This document shows, piece after piece, positions 45,511 through 55,307 of a stretch of DNA of 64,000 nucleotides. Source of the stretch: Aurantiacibacter sp. D1-12 (GTDB taxonomy: Bacteria > Pseudomonadota > Alphaproteobacteria > Sphingomonadales > Sphingomonadaceae); assembly GCF_028858515.1 (NCBI RefSeq), contig NZ_JAPJZJ010000002.1:372001-436000 (forward strand), read 5' to 3'. Within the stretch, counting starts at the first letter, position 1, and every line of letters begins with the position of its first letter. The notes under the pieces are model-generated. The model was not told the DNA's origin, did not search any database, and saw nothing but the letters and a program-made list of their open reading frames with translations. Position numbers and translations under genes: made by a program.

Positions 45511-47139
45511 TCAGCCGCCGAGAATTCCCTCGGCCTTCTCGTTCACATGCTTGGCGATCCACTGATCGCGCAGCTTGAACTTCTGAATCTTGCCCGATCC
45601 GGTGAGCGGCCACTCTTTGACCTCTTCCCAATAGGCGGGGCATTTTTGCGGAGCGATCTGCGAACGGCAGAAGTTGCGCAGCTCTTCGGCGTCGAAACTG
45701 TGTCCGTCTTCCATCCGCACGCAGGCGGCAACCGCCTCACCCAGCACATCGTCCGGGACGCCGAAGACGGCACATTCGGCCACGCCTTCATGCTCGGCGA
45801 GAACGTTTTCGATCTCGGCAGGGAAGAGGTTTTCACCACCGCGGATGATCATTTCCTTCACCCGGCCTGTGATGCGGACGAACCCGCGATCATCCATCGT
45901 GCCGAGGTCGCCAGTTCGCAGCCAGTTGTCCTTGTCGATCGTTTCGGCAGTCGCTTCGGGGTTCTCGTGATAGCCGAGCATGGTCGCATAACTGCGCGAG
46001 CGGATTTCTCCGACCACGCCGCAATCGACGATCTCGTCCGTTGCCGGATCGAAAATGCCGACTTCACAGCCGAGTGCCGGGCGGCCGATGCTGGTGGTAA
46101 TGTCAACCACATCGTCTTCGGGCCGCGCGCTTGTGATAACCGGCGAGCTTTCGGTCTGGCCGTAAGCAACCAGCGCCTTGGCGCCGAGCACCGCCTCTGC
46201 CGCGCGTGCAAGTTCGGGGGCGACCATCGCGCCGCCCATGCCGATCAGCTTCATCGATGACAGGTCACGCTCATTGGCCTTTTGCATGGCGATCATCGCC
46301 ACCGCCATTGTCGGCACAGCGAGCGTCCAGGTAACTTTCTCGTTCGCGATAATGTCCAGCGCGGCATTGGGCTCGAAGAAGGGCAGCGGCACATATTTTG
46401 ACGCGGTCTGGAGCGATCCGAGCACACCCATCGAGCAACCCATGGTGTGGAACAGCGGGGTGAGGCCGATGGTGGACTGGCGATCATCCAGATTGCCGGT
46501 CTTGGCAAAAATGCGCGCATTGTTGGTGATGTTGCGATGGGAAAGGACAACGCCTTTCGGGAAGCCTGTCGTGCCCGAAGTATACTGGATCTGCGCCGGA
46601 TCGTTGGTATCGACATCGGGCAGCGTGCCACTTGGGTCAGTGAACATGGCCGCATCATCGTGCATATCGACAACTTCGCGCACTGCGGGGATTTCCGCGC
46701 ACACGGCCTTGCCGATTTCCGCCATCGGGTTACCGCGCACTTCCTTGATCAGGAACAGCGCCACCGCGCCGGACTGGCGCAGGACGTAGTCAAGCTCGCG
46801 CTTCTGGTAGGCAGGATTGACGGTGACGAGCGTAAGACCAGCGAGTGCGCAGGCATATTCGACCAGCACCCATTCGGGGATGTTCGGCCCCCACACGGCA
46901 ATACGTTCACCCGGCTGGAATCGCACAGCCAAGCCCCTTGCCATCCGTTCCGCCCCTTCGAGTAGCTGAGCGTAGGTCCACCGGCGCCCGGTGGTGCCAT
47001 CCATGAGACCTTCAACCAGCGCCTCGGCATCGCCATTGTTCGCCGCCTGATCGCGCAGCAGCCCTCCGATAGTGGTGTCGAGGATTTCCTCGCCAGCATA
47101 CCAGTCACAATGCGCTTTCTCGAGCCGCTGCTCGGCCAT
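45511..47139 (-). CDS. Fatty-acyl-CoA synthetase, AMP-binding family
   Basis: The 542-residue ANL-superfamily enzyme should activate a fatty or aryl acid to its CoA thioester with ATP. The phosphate-binding loop QYTSGTTGFPKGVVLSHRN, the adenine/Mg segment AYGQTESSP, GEIRSRSYATMLGYHENPEATAET, GDLGTMDDRGFVRITGRVKEMI and the catalytic lysine near the end (TGSGKIQKFKLR) are present. The ATG at 47139 was chosen because GGAGAGAG lies just before it; the much longer frame upstream has no family similarity. Chain-length specificity is not predictable. It is not in an operon with other fatty-acid genes. Confidence 0.9.
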   Translation of the reverse strand: MAEQRLEKAHCDWYAGEEILDTTIGGLLRDQAANNGDAEALVEGLMDGTTGRRWTYAQLLEGAERMARGLAVRFQPGERIAVWGPNIPEWVLVEYACALAGLTLVTVNPAYQKRELDYVLRQSGAVALFLIKEVRGNPMAEIGKAVCAEIPAVREVVDMHDDAAMFTDPSGTLPDVDTNDPAQIQYTSGTTGFPKGVVLSHRNITNNARIFAKTGNLDDRQSTIGLTPLFHTMGCSMGVLGSLQTASKYVPLPFFEPNAALDIIANEKVTWTLAVPTMAVAMIAMQKANERDLSSMKLIGMGGAMVAPELARAAEAVLGAKALVAYGQTESSPVITSARPEDDVVDITTSIGRPALGCEVGIFDPATDEIVDCGVVGEIRSRSYATMLGYHENPEATAETIDKDNWLRTGDLGTMDDRGFVRITGRVKEMIIRGGENLFPAEIENVLAEHEGVAECAVFGVPDDVLGEAVAACVRMEDGHSFDAEELRNFCRSQIAPQKCPAYWEEVKEWPLTGSGKIQKFKLRDQWIAKHVNEKAEGILGG

Positions 47140-47252
47140 ATCTCTCTCCATCACTTGCTGATCATCCGTCAGCTTACTGATTCCTTCCTGTATAGACGCT
47201 TCATACGCTCGACCAAGGGTAAGGCCGCGGAATCTTTTCAGGCAGCAGCAGC

Positions 47253-47291
47253 TTGCCAAAAGAAGACCCTGCCGGATCAATGCCGGCAGGG
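47253..47291 (-). terminator. Intrinsic terminator after the DUF4168 gene
   Basis: On the minus strand, the perfect nine-pair stem CCCTGCCGG/CCGGCAGGG (47267-47291, seven-base loop) is followed by TCTTCTTTTGG. It lies about 85 bases past the DUF4168 stop and before the acyl-CoA synthetase promoter, so it probably ends the DUF4168 transcript. Confidence 0.65.
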
Positions 47292-47377
47292 CCAAAGGCT
47301 GGAGTTGTAACAGGCCGGGTCGGGGCCTGACAGGCAAGCAAGGGGGAAGAGGATAGCTCGCCCTGGTCTTGCCCGGT

Positions 47378-47779
47378 CTATTCGCCGGGTTCTTCAGACA
47401 TGGCGTTCACGGCTTGCTGCACACGCATTGCAATGGCGGGGTCAGCCTGCGCCGCGCGGCCGATGGCGCGATAGGTTGCTTCATCCAGCCCCGCCTCTGT
47501 CACAATCGCCTGGGCGCGCGCTTCACGCGCTGCATCATCAAGCGTTTCGTCGGCTCGCAGCTCACGCATCTGCACCGCTGCCGCGGCGAATGCAGCGATC
47601 TGTCCGTCCGTGAACGATGGCATGGTATCGGGATCCAGCGCCGGGTCCGATGGCGGGATGGGTGTCGTCTCCATCGGCTCCGGCACCTGCGTCGGCGGGC
47701 TTGGCGGCACATCCTGCGCTTGTGCCGCTCCGCCTGCAAACAACAGTGCCGCGCCGGACAGGGTAAGAAGAGATTTCAT
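47378..47779 (-). CDS. Secreted DUF4168-like protein
   Basis: The 133-residue protein has a signal peptide (cleavage after GAAQAQ), a proline/acid-rich linker to about residue 55 and a C-terminal helical domain (FTDGQIAAFAAAAVQMREL through AIAMRVQQAVNAM) with the pattern of DUF4168, a small periplasmic family of unknown role. The ATG at 47779 keeps a proper spacing from AAAGGAA; the first ATG, six bases earlier, overlaps that site. A terminator follows. No operon partner. Confidence 0.65.
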   Translation of the reverse strand: MKSLLTLSGAALLFAGGAAQAQDVPPSPPTQVPEPMETTPIPPSDPALDPDTMPSFTDGQIAAFAAAAVQMRELRADETLDDAAREARAQAIVTEAGLDEATYRAIGRAAQADPAIAMRVQQAVNAMSEEPGE

Positions 47780-47997
47780 GGTCATTTCCTTTAAGGGTTC
47801 GTCACGCCCCCAAAGGAAAGCTGCTCTGTCGGCGCGCCAGGCACAATCGCGCGCTGGCCGAACCGCGCCGCAAACCCGATAGTCTGCAGAAGATGTTGGC
47901 TGCTGGCGACGAACCGTTGCCCCGAACCGGAAAACGCCAAGAAGCGCCGTTTCAGTCTGTCTTCCGGATCGCTCGCTTTGTCAGCAGGGCGGACGAA

Positions 47998-48873
47998 TCA
48001 GAGCTTTGCGCGATAGAGTGCCAGCAGATTCGACCAGGCTCTCTCGGCCTCTGCTTCGGCATAGGCGGGGCTATCCAGCACGGTCCAGCCGTGATCACCA
48101 TCATACAAGTCGACAACAACGTCAGCCGTTGCCGAAGCGGCGGCTGTATCCAATGCGTCTTTCATGCCTTCACTGCGGGCATTGTCATCGCGCGCCACAC
48201 CGATGTGCACGCCTGTGCTTTCCGGCAGACCAGCCAGCAGATTGACCGGAGCCATGGCATCGCCGCGCGTTAGCCCGCCCGAATGGAAGCTGGCTGCCGC
48301 CTTGATCCGGCCACGCACAGCGCTGGCGGCAAGGATCGTCCAGCTGCCGGTCATGCAATAGCCCTGATTGCCGATGCCGCGAGAGCTATCGACGGCATCC
48401 TGTTCATCAAGCCATTCCACCACGCTGCGCGCTGTCGCCATGACCGCATCGGGCGTATTCACTTCGCGCCACGGCATCACGCGGTTCCAGCCATCGTTGC
48501 TGCGCCAGTCGCTGAAGTCTTCGAACTGCTGCCCGGCAACCGAGCGGTAATAGGGGTTCGCCACGAGGACCGAAAAGCCGTCTTCAGCCAGCCGCCTACC
48601 CATTGCGATCTTCGCCGGACGCAGCCCCGCGATGTCGGGCCAGAGAATGACTGCCGGGTTGGTGGTGCCCGCACGGTGCATGAAAACCCCGTCCATCGTC
48701 CCGCCATCGGCAGCGAAAGTCACATTGCGCTGGGTGATCCCGGCCTGTCCGTCCTCACCACCGACGGGGGCGCAAGCTGCCATCGCGCCTGCTGCACCAA
48801 ATGCACCGAACTGGCGGCGGCTGACTGGCCGCGATAGCGCCTTCATCGATTCAAGATGGTCACGATCACACAT
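47998..48873 (-). CDS. Tat-exported dienelactone hydrolase-like protein
   Basis: The 291-residue alpha/beta-hydrolase begins with a twin-arginine-type signal (SRRQFGAFGAAGAMAACAP, residues about 18-36, with a possible lipobox-like AAC), so it may be exported folded. The nucleophile elbow GYCMTG uses Cys in the dienelactone hydrolase manner, with the acid in ARDDNA and the His in DGDHGW. Dienelactone hydrolases open chlorinated-catechol intermediates, but many homologues act on other esters; no catechol genes are near. The ATG at 48873 has AAGGAGAG. The longer upstream frame is a shadow of the divergent TM2 gene. Confidence 0.8.
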   Translation of the reverse strand: MCDRDHLESMKALSRPVSRRQFGAFGAAGAMAACAPVGGEDGQAGITQRNVTFAADGGTMDGVFMHRAGTTNPAVILWPDIAGLRPAKIAMGRRLAEDGFSVLVANPYYRSVAGQQFEDFSDWRSNDGWNRVMPWREVNTPDAVMATARSVVEWLDEQDAVDSSRGIGNQGYCMTGSWTILAASAVRGRIKAAASFHSGGLTRGDAMAPVNLLAGLPESTGVHIGVARDDNARSEGMKDALDTAAASATADVVVDLYDGDHGWTVLDSPAYAEAEAERAWSNLLALYRAKL

Positions 48874-49032
48874 GGCAGTTTCTCTCCTTTTCGAAGCTCT
48901 ATTCGGACATAGCAGTGATGGGGTTACGCGCAAATCGCGGTTTTCGAAGGGGAAATTGAACGCTCGTCTAGTGCTGACGTCGCTTGTCGAAGGAGTCCTT
49001 GATTCTCGCCCCAAAAGCGGCATCTTTAAGGC

Positions 49033-49515
49033 ATGGACAAACGTGCGGAAGAAATTCGGAAACTCAGCCAGAAGGGCCCTATCCAGCTTGATCGCGGTGG
49101 GTATGACGGGGGCAGCCTGCCCCGTGCCGAACCTCATGCAGAGCTTACCCGGCCGGCGAACATCGCCAAGCGTGAAGGACGGATCAACTGCCCGGTCTGT
49201 GACGAGGATATCTCCGCGCGCGCCAAGAAATGCCGCCATTGTGGTGAAGTCCTCGACGCAAACATGCGCCAGGAACAGATGGCGGAGCGCCGCACCGGAC
49301 CGCACTACACTCGCAACAAGAGCAAGATTGCGGCAGGAATCTTTGCAATTCTTCTGGGCGGTATCGGCGTCCACAAGTATTACCTCGGCAGAATCGGCCA
49401 AGGCATTCTATATACACTGTTCGCCGTCACCGGCATTCCAACGATACTCGGAGTTATCGAGGGCATCATCTACCTGACGATGGATGACGAGAAATTCTGG
49501 CAGAAATACGGGTAG
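49033..49515 (+). CDS. TM2-domain protein with N-terminal zinc ribbon
   Basis: The 160-residue membrane protein has a four-cysteine zinc ribbon (CPVC at about 53-56, CRHC at 67-70) and then a TM2 domain from about 93: a helix, the GGIGVHKYYLGR turn, and a second helix. TM2 proteins are widespread and poorly understood; some plausibly dimerise through membrane helices. It is divergent from the dienelactone hydrolase-like gene, with 159 bases between. The next gene is convergent with only six bases between the stops. Confidence 0.85.
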   Translation: MDKRAEEIRKLSQKGPIQLDRGGYDGGSLPRAEPHAELTRPANIAKREGRINCPVCDEDISARAKKCRHCGEVLDANMRQEQMAERRTGPHYTRNKSKIAAGIFAILLGGIGVHKYYLGRIGQGILYTLFAVTGIPTILGVIEGIIYLTMDDEKFWQKYG

Positions 49516-49521
49516 GCTGGC

Positions 49522-50544
49522 CTAACCGGCACGCGATGGCCGCTTCAGCGCCACTTCGCTCTGTTCCATCAGTTTTGCGATGATATCGGCGGCAGGCTCT
49601 TCCTCGGTAACGAGGCTGACGCTCTGGCCCGCCATCATCGAACCGCTTTCGACGTCGCCATCGACGACCGCGCGGCGCAGTGCGCCAGCCCAGAAGTGCT
49701 CGATCTCCAGCTGCGCTTCGAGCATGTCGACCTTGCCATCATCGAGCATCTTGGCGACTTCGCGCTGTTTGGCGGTGAATTCCTCGGTGCCCTTGTTCTT
49801 GAGTGCGCGCACCGGGATCACCGGCAGGCGCGGATCGACCTGGACGCTCATTTCGGCGTCACGTGCCTTGGCCCGAAAAAAGGCCTTCTTGAAGTCGGCA
49901 TGGGCAATGCTCTCGGCAGCGCAAGCGAAACGCGTGCCGAGCTGAACGCCGCTCGCGCCCATTTCCAGATAGGCGGCAATCATATCGCCTGTGCCGATGC
50001 CGCCTGCAACAAACACCACGAACTCCTCAGCTAACGCGGGCAGGAATTCCTGCGCGAGAACACTGGTGGAGACAGGGCCGATGTGGCCACCAGCTTCGCT
50101 GCCCTCGATCACCAATGCATCAGCGCCCGAACGCAGCAGCTTCTTGGCCAGCGCCAGCGTCGGCGCAAAAACGATGACCTTGGCACCGTGACCCTTGATC
50201 GCCTCGACACTTCCCTTGGGCGGGATACCACCGGCCAGCACAACATGGCTGACGCCGTGCTTGCCGCAAATGTCGATCAACTCGAAAATCTGCGGATGCA
50301 TGGTGATGAGGTTCACGCCAAAGGGCTTGTCCGTCATCGCCTTGGTCGCGGCGATTTCCGCATCGAGCAGTTCGGGCGTCATCGCACCGCAGGCGATCAC
50401 ACCAAAGCCGCCGCCGTTGCTGATCGCGGAAACGAGGTTGCGTTCGGAAACCCAGCTCATCGCGCCGCACATGATCGCATGCTCGCTGCCGAGAAATTCG
50501 ATGCCTCGCGCCATCAGCGCGCTGGTCTTGGGATAGTTGTTCAT
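49522..50544 (-). CDS. Nitronate monooxygenase-like flavin oxidoreductase
   Basis: The 340-residue FMN-dependent TIM-barrel enzyme of the 2-nitropropane dioxygenase family has AIMCGAMSWVSERNLVSAISNGGGFGVIACG, HVVLAGGIPP and the FMN phosphate segment EGSEAGGHIGPVST, then FVAGGIGTGDMIAAYLEMGASGVQLGTRF. Substrates range from nitronates to quinones and enoyl compounds, so the physiological reaction is open. It follows purT by 20 bases on the same strand and may be cotranscribed with lysC-purT. The start at 50544 follows a G-rich leader. Confidence 0.85.
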   Translation of the reverse strand: MNNYPKTSALMARGIEFLGSEHAIMCGAMSWVSERNLVSAISNGGGFGVIACGAMTPELLDAEIAATKAMTDKPFGVNLITMHPQIFELIDICGKHGVSHVVLAGGIPPKGSVEAIKGHGAKVIVFAPTLALAKKLLRSGADALVIEGSEAGGHIGPVSTSVLAQEFLPALAEEFVVFVAGGIGTGDMIAAYLEMGASGVQLGTRFACAAESIAHADFKKAFFRAKARDAEMSVQVDPRLPVIPVRALKNKGTEEFTAKQREVAKMLDDGKVDMLEAQLEIEHFWAGALRRAVVDGDVESGSMMAGQSVSLVTEEEPAADIIAKLMEQSEVALKRPSRAG

Positions 50545-50564
50545 GGTGAAGCCGCTTAAAGCGG

Positions 50565-51743
50565 TCAGTCGCGATAGTCTATCCGCACTTTGCCAGCCGC
50601 CTCTGCGGCAAGCGCCCTCGCCTCGTCGGTATCCTCACCCACCGCAAGCGCGACACCCATCCGGCGATAGGGGCGTGTAGTGGGCTTCCCGAAGATCCGC
50701 ACGTCAACATCCGGGCCAAGGCCGAGCGCATCGGAGACACCCTCGATAGCAAAGTCTGCGCTTTCGCGATCCGCCAGGATTACAGCCGACGCCGCAGGAA
50801 TCGCGGGTTCGTCCGCGAAGACCGGCAGGCCCATCACTGCGCGGGCATGCAGATCGAATTCGGAAAGGCCCTGCGAGATCAGCGTAACCATGCCGGTGTC
50901 GTGCGGACGTGGACTAAGTTCGGAGAAGATCACTTCCTCTCCCTTCACGAAGAATTCGACGCCGTAGAGACCCCAGCCGCGCCCCTCGCCCTCAAGCGCG
51001 CTCACGACCTTCTCGGCCATCTGCTGCGCTTTCGATAGCGCCGCATCGCTCATCGCCGCAGGCTGCCAGCTTTCCTGGTAATCGCCGCGTTCCTGCCGGT
51101 GGCCGATAGGCTCGCAGAAGGTGAAACCTCCGGCATGGCGCACGGTCAGCAGGGTAATTTCGTAGTCGAAGGCGATGAACTGCTCGACGATCACACGCTG
51201 GCGGTCACCGCGCATATTGTCGACCGCGTAGTTCCATGCCTTTTGCAGATCGGCTTCGCTATCGACCTTGCTCTGGCCTTTGCCCGAGGAAGACATGACC
51301 GGCTTGATGACACATGGAAAGCCGGTGACTTCTGCCCCCGCCTTCACTTCATCAAAGCTTTCGGCATAGCGATAGCGCGAAGTGGTGAGCCCGAGTTCCT
51401 GCGCCGCAAGATCGCGGATCGCATCGCGGTTCATGGTGAGCTGCGTAGCGCGGGCAGAAGGCACGACGTTGAACCCGTCGACCTCGACATCGGCGAGCAC
51501 TTCGGTGCGGATCGCCTCGATCTCGGGCACGATCAGATCGGGCTGATGCTTCGCCACAACGGAGCGCAGGGCTTCACCATCGAGCATCGAAAACACTTCG
51601 CTCGCATCAGCCACCTGCATTGCTGGCGCATTGTCATAGGCATCACATGCGACGACATAGGCACCCAGTCGCTTGGCCGAGATCACAAATTCACGGCCCA
51701 GTTCGCCCGAGCCGAGAAGGAGGATTTTGTGGGTGTGGCTCAC
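50565..51743 (-). CDS. purT: Formate-dependent phosphoribosylglycinamide formyltransferase
   Basis: The 392-residue ATP-grasp enzyme of purine synthesis formylates GAR using formate and ATP, as an alternative to the folate-dependent PurN. The Rossmann-like start [20 protein letters not shown], the ATP-grasp segments [14 protein letters not shown] and [17 protein letters not shown], and the length are as expected. It starts with GTG at 51743, overlapping the lysC stop (GTGA), so the two are coupled. Formate availability would be needed for the reaction. Confidence 0.94.
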   Translation of the reverse strand: MSHTHKILLLGSGELGREFVISAKRLGAYVVACDAYDNAPAMQVADASEVFSMLDGEALRSVVAKHQPDLIVPEIEAIRTEVLADVEVDGFNVVPSARATQLTMNRDAIRDLAAQELGLTTSRYRYAESFDEVKAGAEVTGFPCVIKPVMSSSGKGQSKVDSEADLQKAWNYAVDNMRGDRQRVIVEQFIAFDYEITLLTVRHAGGFTFCEPIGHRQERGDYQESWQPAAMSDAALSKAQQMAEKVVSALEGEGRGWGLYGVEFFVKGEEVIFSELSPRPHDTGMVTLISQGLSEFDLHARAVMGLPVFADEPAIPAASAVILADRESADFAIEGVSDALGLGPDVDVRIFGKPTTRPYRRMGVALAVGEDTDEARALAAEAAGKVRIDYRD

Positions 51744-53020
51744 GCAGCTTCGTCCGGCGCATCGAGGCCGTAGGCGGTGTGCAGCACACGCACCGCCAGT
51801 TCAGTCTCGTCCTCGTCAATCAGCACGCTGACCTTGATTTCCGAAGTCGAGATCGCCTGCACGTTGATGCCACGATCAGCGAGTGCTTGGAACATCGTAG
51901 CTGCCACACCCGCGTGGCTCTTCATCCCCATCCCGACAACGCTGATCTTGGCGACCTTGCTGTCTGTAATTACGCGGTTGAAGCCGAGCTTTTCCTTGCG
52001 GTCTTCCAGCATCGCCTGTGTCCGCGCCAGGTCGGAAAGCGGTACGGTGAAGGTCACGTCGGTCTCACCCTTGTCGCGGCCAACGTTCTGAATGATCATG
52101 TCGACATTAATGCCGGCGTCACCCAGCGGCCCGAAAATTTCGGCCACCGCGCCGGGTTTGTCGGGCACGCGGGTCAGCACCACGCGGGCCTCGTTCTTGT
52201 CATGCGCGATGCCGGTTACGACTTGGCGTTCCACTTGGCCATCCTCCAGAAGTTTACCCATCTCCTCTTCGGAGACGATCATTGTGCCGGGCAGCGTATC
52301 TGCGCTGGGCGAGCTTTCATCGACGAAGGACGAGAGCACCTGCAGCCGGACATTGTATTTCATCGCCATGCTGACAGAGCGCGTCTGCAGCACCTTGGCG
52401 CCCACCGATGCGAGCTCGAGCATTTCTTCAAAGGCGATATGCTTGATCTTGCGGGCGCGGGCCACGATGCGCGGATCGGTGGTGTAGACACCGTCCACAT
52501 CGGTGTAGATATCGCAGCGATCCGCTTCCACCGCAGCAGCCACGGCGACAGCCGAGGTGTCCGATCCGCCGCGACCCATTGTGGTAATGCGCCCGTCATC
52601 GGAAACGCCCTGGAAACCCGGGATAATAGCGATCTGCCCGCCTTCCATTGCGGCGATCATTTCGGCGGCTTCGATATCACCGACGCGGGCGTTAGCGTGA
52701 TTGGCAAAGGTCTTCACTGGCACCTGCCAGCCGAGCCAGCTGCGCGCCCGGCACCCCATGCTCTGCAGCGTGAGCGCGAGCAGTCCGGCAGTCACCTGCT
52801 CTCCGCTGGAAACAACCACGTCATATTCCGCGGGGTCAAAAAGCGGGTTTGCTTCGCGGCAGAAATTTACGAGGCGATCAGTCTCACCCGCCATCGCCGA
52901 AACCACAACGGCCACCTGATTGCCGCCCGCAGCCTGCGCGCGCACGATGTTGGCGACACGGCGGATCCGCTCGGTCCCTGCGACCGATGTCCCCCCGAAT
53001 TTCATCACTATGCGTGCCAA
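51740..53020 (-). CDS. lysC: Aspartate kinase
   Basis: The 426-residue kinase phosphorylates aspartate at the head of lysine, threonine and methionine synthesis. Family features: [10 protein letters not shown] near residue 6, [23 protein letters not shown] and [15 protein letters not shown]; the C-terminal third has two ACT domains ([34 protein letters not shown]) for feedback control. I chose the TTG at 53020, eight bases after GAGG, because the family begins [10 protein letters not shown] there; the longer frame adds unrelated residues. It is back to back with ubiG (53 bases), a common alphaproteobacterial arrangement. Confidence 0.93.
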   Translation of the reverse strand: MARIVMKFGGTSVAGTERIRRVANIVRAQAAGGNQVAVVVSAMAGETDRLVNFCREANPLFDPAEYDVVVSSGEQVTAGLLALTLQSMGCRARSWLGWQVPVKTFANHANARVGDIEAAEMIAAMEGGQIAIIPGFQGVSDDGRITTMGRGGSDTSAVAVAAAVEADRCDIYTDVDGVYTTDPRIVARARKIKHIAFEEMLELASVGAKVLQTRSVSMAMKYNVRLQVLSSFVDESSPSADTLPGTMIVSEEEMGKLLEDGQVERQVVTGIAHDKNEARVVLTRVPDKPGAVAEIFGPLGDAGINVDMIIQNVGRDKGETDVTFTVPLSDLARTQAMLEDRKEKLGFNRVITDSKVAKISVVGMGMKSHAGVAATMFQALADRGINVQAISTSEIKVSVLIDEDETELAVRVLHTAYGLDAPDEAA

Positions 53021-53073
53021 GGCCGCCTCACATCGGTATGGTTGAATGCCCCGGGCGCTGTTAAGGGCAGTGC

Positions 53074-53823
53074 ATGAGCGATGCAACTGTCACATTGGAA
53101 ACCAGTTCGGCCACCATCCGGCCGGAGGAAGCCGCGCACTTCGGCAAGCTGGCAAAGGAATGGTGGGACCCCAAAGGCTCCTCCGCCATGCTGCACAAGC
53201 TGAACCCGGTGCGGCTTGGCTTCATTCGCGAGGCCATAGACATGCACTGGGCAGGCGATGTGGAAAGCGTGAAGCCGCTCGCGGGCAAAACCGCGCTCGA
53301 CGTTGGCTGCGGTGCCGGGCTGCTGTGCGAACCCTTGGCGCGCATGGGCGCGGAAGTGACGGGCGTTGATGCCGCGCCGGAGAACACGCAAGTTGCTGCC
53401 CTGCATGCCGAGGGTGCGGGGCTCGATATCCGCTACGTTCCGGGTGAGCTGGGTTCGCTCGGGCTTGGCACGTTCGATCTCGTCACCTGCATGGAAGTGA
53501 TCGAACACGTAGCCGACAAAGCAGCGTTCCTTTCGCAACTCGCCGCGCATCTGGCGGAGGGCGGGCTGATGGCCCTTTCCACTCCCAACCGCACGCTGAT
53601 GAGCAAGGCGCTGCTTGTAGAGGGAGCCGAAGCGATTGGCATGGTGCCCAAAGGGACGCATCACTGGGAGGACTTTGTTACTCCTGAAGAACTCGAAGAT
53701 CTGCTCAGCGCGGCGGGACTGAAAGTGACGCGCGTCAAAGGCATTGCTTTCTCGCCGCTCAGTGGTCTGCATGTGAGCGAAGATCTATCGCTCAACTATA
53801 TCTTGACGGCGCGGCACGCCTGA
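53074..53823 (+). CDS. ubiG: Ubiquinone biosynthesis O-methyltransferase
   Basis: The 249-residue SAM-dependent methyltransferase acts in both O-methylation steps of ubiquinone synthesis. Diagnostic segments are HFGKLAKEWWDPKGSSAMLHKLNPVR, the SAM loop LDVGCGAGLLCEPLA, and HHWEDFVTPEEL near the C-terminus. Length is typical. Its stop (TGA at 53821-53823) directly abuts the stop of the convergent glycerophosphodiester phosphodiesterase gene, leaving no room for a terminator. Confidence 0.95.
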   Translation: MSDATVTLETSSATIRPEEAAHFGKLAKEWWDPKGSSAMLHKLNPVRLGFIREAIDMHWAGDVESVKPLAGKTALDVGCGAGLLCEPLARMGAEVTGVDAAPENTQVAALHAEGAGLDIRYVPGELGSLGLGTFDLVTCMEVIEHVADKAAFLSQLAAHLAEGGLMALSTPNRTLMSKALLVEGAEAIGMVPKGTHHWEDFVTPEELEDLLSAAGLKVTRVKGIAFSPLSGLHVSEDLSLNYILTARHA

Positions 53824-54978
53824 TCAGGGAATGATCGGCATCGAGCGACGCGGCTCGTCGCGATCCCGGTCAGCTCCCGCGAAAGCCCGGAGCAAATTCT
53901 CCCGGTCTTCCTGCTGGTAGAGCGGAACAGCAATAGCGGGGTCATCGGTGAATACACCGTCAACTCCGGCAAACTCCAGCAATACCAGCAGCACGGGCAT
54001 ATTCCCCCAGGCAGCATCGTCCTCGGAGCTCCGCAGAAGATCGGGGAGAAATGCGTTTTCCTTCCGCGCGGTCCATGCATGGACGAGCAACCCGGCCTGA
54101 TGCGCCGCGCTGATCAAGCCCGTGCTTTGCCCTTGCGCATTGAGGACGAGTGGGATCGCGACACCCACGCCATCGGCATAGGTGGCCACCTCGGCCAAAC
54201 CCTCCGGCGTCACCATGTCTGCGTAGCTAGACTCGGGATCGTCCGCGGGACCACCTTCAGGGGAAATCAGCTGCACCAGTCGAATATCGGTCATCGCGTC
54301 CAGCCGCCGCAGAGGCTCCACATCAAAGCTCTGGATGAATACCGGCGCGCCTTCACCTTCGTAGCCTGCCGCATGCAACTGCTCCACCAGCATCGCGGCA
54401 AGATCGTGCCCTTCGCCTATGAAATAGGTTGGGTGCTTGATTTCGGGGTAGATGCCAATGTCCCGGCCCGTCTCTGCCTCCCGAGCCCTCACAAGCTGGA
54501 TGATTTCAGCTAGTGTCGGCACCTGATAGAGCCCGTCGAAGCGCGTGTTCTGCGGGCGAATATCAGGCAGCCGCTCGCGAGCGCGCAGAGTGCGAAGCTC
54601 GGCGAGCGTGAAGTCCTCTGTGAACCAGCCGGTGAGCTCTTCGCCGTCGATCACCTTGGTCGTGCGTCGGTCGGCAAATTCTATGCGATCGGCAACATCG
54701 GTGGTACCCGAAATTTCATTCTCGTGCCGCGCAACCAGCACGCCATCGCGCGTAGGAACAAGGTCCGGCTCGATATAATCAGCACCCTGATCAATCGCGA
54801 GATCGTAGGCAGCGAGCGTATGCTCGGGCCGGTCTCCGCTGGCTCCGCGATGGGCGATAATCAGCATGCCCGACCCCTCATTCTGCTGCGCCATAGCGGG
54901 CGAAAATGCTGCACCCAATGCTGCGCAGCAAAGCATTGTAATAATGAGGAATTGCCTCAGCAAAGCGCCGCTTTCCAT
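53824..54978 (-). CDS. glpQ: Periplasmic glycerophosphodiester phosphodiesterase
   Basis: The 384-residue enzyme hydrolyses glycerophosphodiesters to glycerol-3-phosphate and an alcohol. A signal peptide ends at SPAMAQ (about residue 30). The GDPD TIM-barrel shows AHRGASGDRPEHTLAAYD, the metal-binding EPDLV, and YPEIKHP. Length (about 350 residues after cleavage) fits periplasmic GlpQ. The ATG at 54978 follows AAGGAAGAGGA inside the C-terminal codons of the upstream YffB-like gene, giving a 22-base overlap, so the two are probably cotranscribed. An internal ATG nearer the hydrophobic core is possible. Confidence 0.88.
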   Translation of the reverse strand: MESGALLRQFLIITMLCCAALGAAFSPAMAQQNEGSGMLIIAHRGASGDRPEHTLAAYDLAIDQGADYIEPDLVPTRDGVLVARHENEISGTTDVADRIEFADRRTTKVIDGEELTGWFTEDFTLAELRTLRARERLPDIRPQNTRFDGLYQVPTLAEIIQLVRAREAETGRDIGIYPEIKHPTYFIGEGHDLAAMLVEQLHAAGYEGEGAPVFIQSFDVEPLRRLDAMTDIRLVQLISPEGGPADDPESSYADMVTPEGLAEVATYADGVGVAIPLVLNAQGQSTGLISAAHQAGLLVHAWTARKENAFLPDLLRSSEDDAAWGNMPVLLVLLEFAGVDGVFTDDPAIAVPLYQQEDRENLLRAFAGADRDRDEPRRSMPIIP

Positions 54979-55307
54979 TCCTCTTCCTTGAAGCCCACCA
55001 GAATTCCGCCGGAATGCTCGACAATCGGCCGCTTGATCATGCTCGGATTCGCTTCGAGCAGGGTAGCAGCACCTGCCGCATCTTCGCCCTGCGCCTTCTC
55101 CGCATCGGAGAGCTTGCGATAGGTTGTGCCGCGCTTGTTGAGCACCACGCCCACGCCCTTCGCCGCGATCCATGCTTCCAGCCTGGCCGGATCCGCGCCT
55201 TCCTTCTTGTAGTCATGGAAGGTGTAATCAATCCCCTGCGCCTCAAGCCACTTGCGCGCCTTCTTGATCGTGTCGCAATTGGGAATGCCGTAGACGTGAA
55301 TGCTCAT
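54957..55307 (-). CDS. YffB/Spx-type ArsC-like thioredoxin-fold protein
   Basis: The 116-residue protein has the ArsC/Spx thioredoxin-fold start VYGIPNCDTIKKARKWLEAQGI and the LLEANPSMIKRPIVE segment (cis-Pro region) of the family. It has the single Cys of YffB-type members, not the HX3CX3R arsenate-reductase site, so I call it YffB-like and not a true arsenate reductase. The ATG at 55307 is eight bases from AGGAGA and overlaps the stop of a possible 55-codon frame (ATGA). Its own 3' end overlaps glpQ. Confidence 0.82.
   Translation of the reverse strand: MSIHVYGIPNCDTIKKARKWLEAQGIDYTFHDYKKEGADPARLEAWIAAKGVGVVLNKRGTTYRKLSDAEKAQGEDAAGAATLLEANPSMIKRPIVEHSGGILVGFKEEEWKAALC

Noticed and set aside
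48874-49401. N-terminal extension of the dienelactone hydrolase-like frame
   Set aside because: It overlaps the TM2 gene on the other strand, and the ATG at 48873 has a good ribosome site and the Tat signal begins there.
51620-53077. 485-codon plus-strand frame opposite lysC
   Set aside because: Shadow of the aspartate kinase gene; no recognisable residues.
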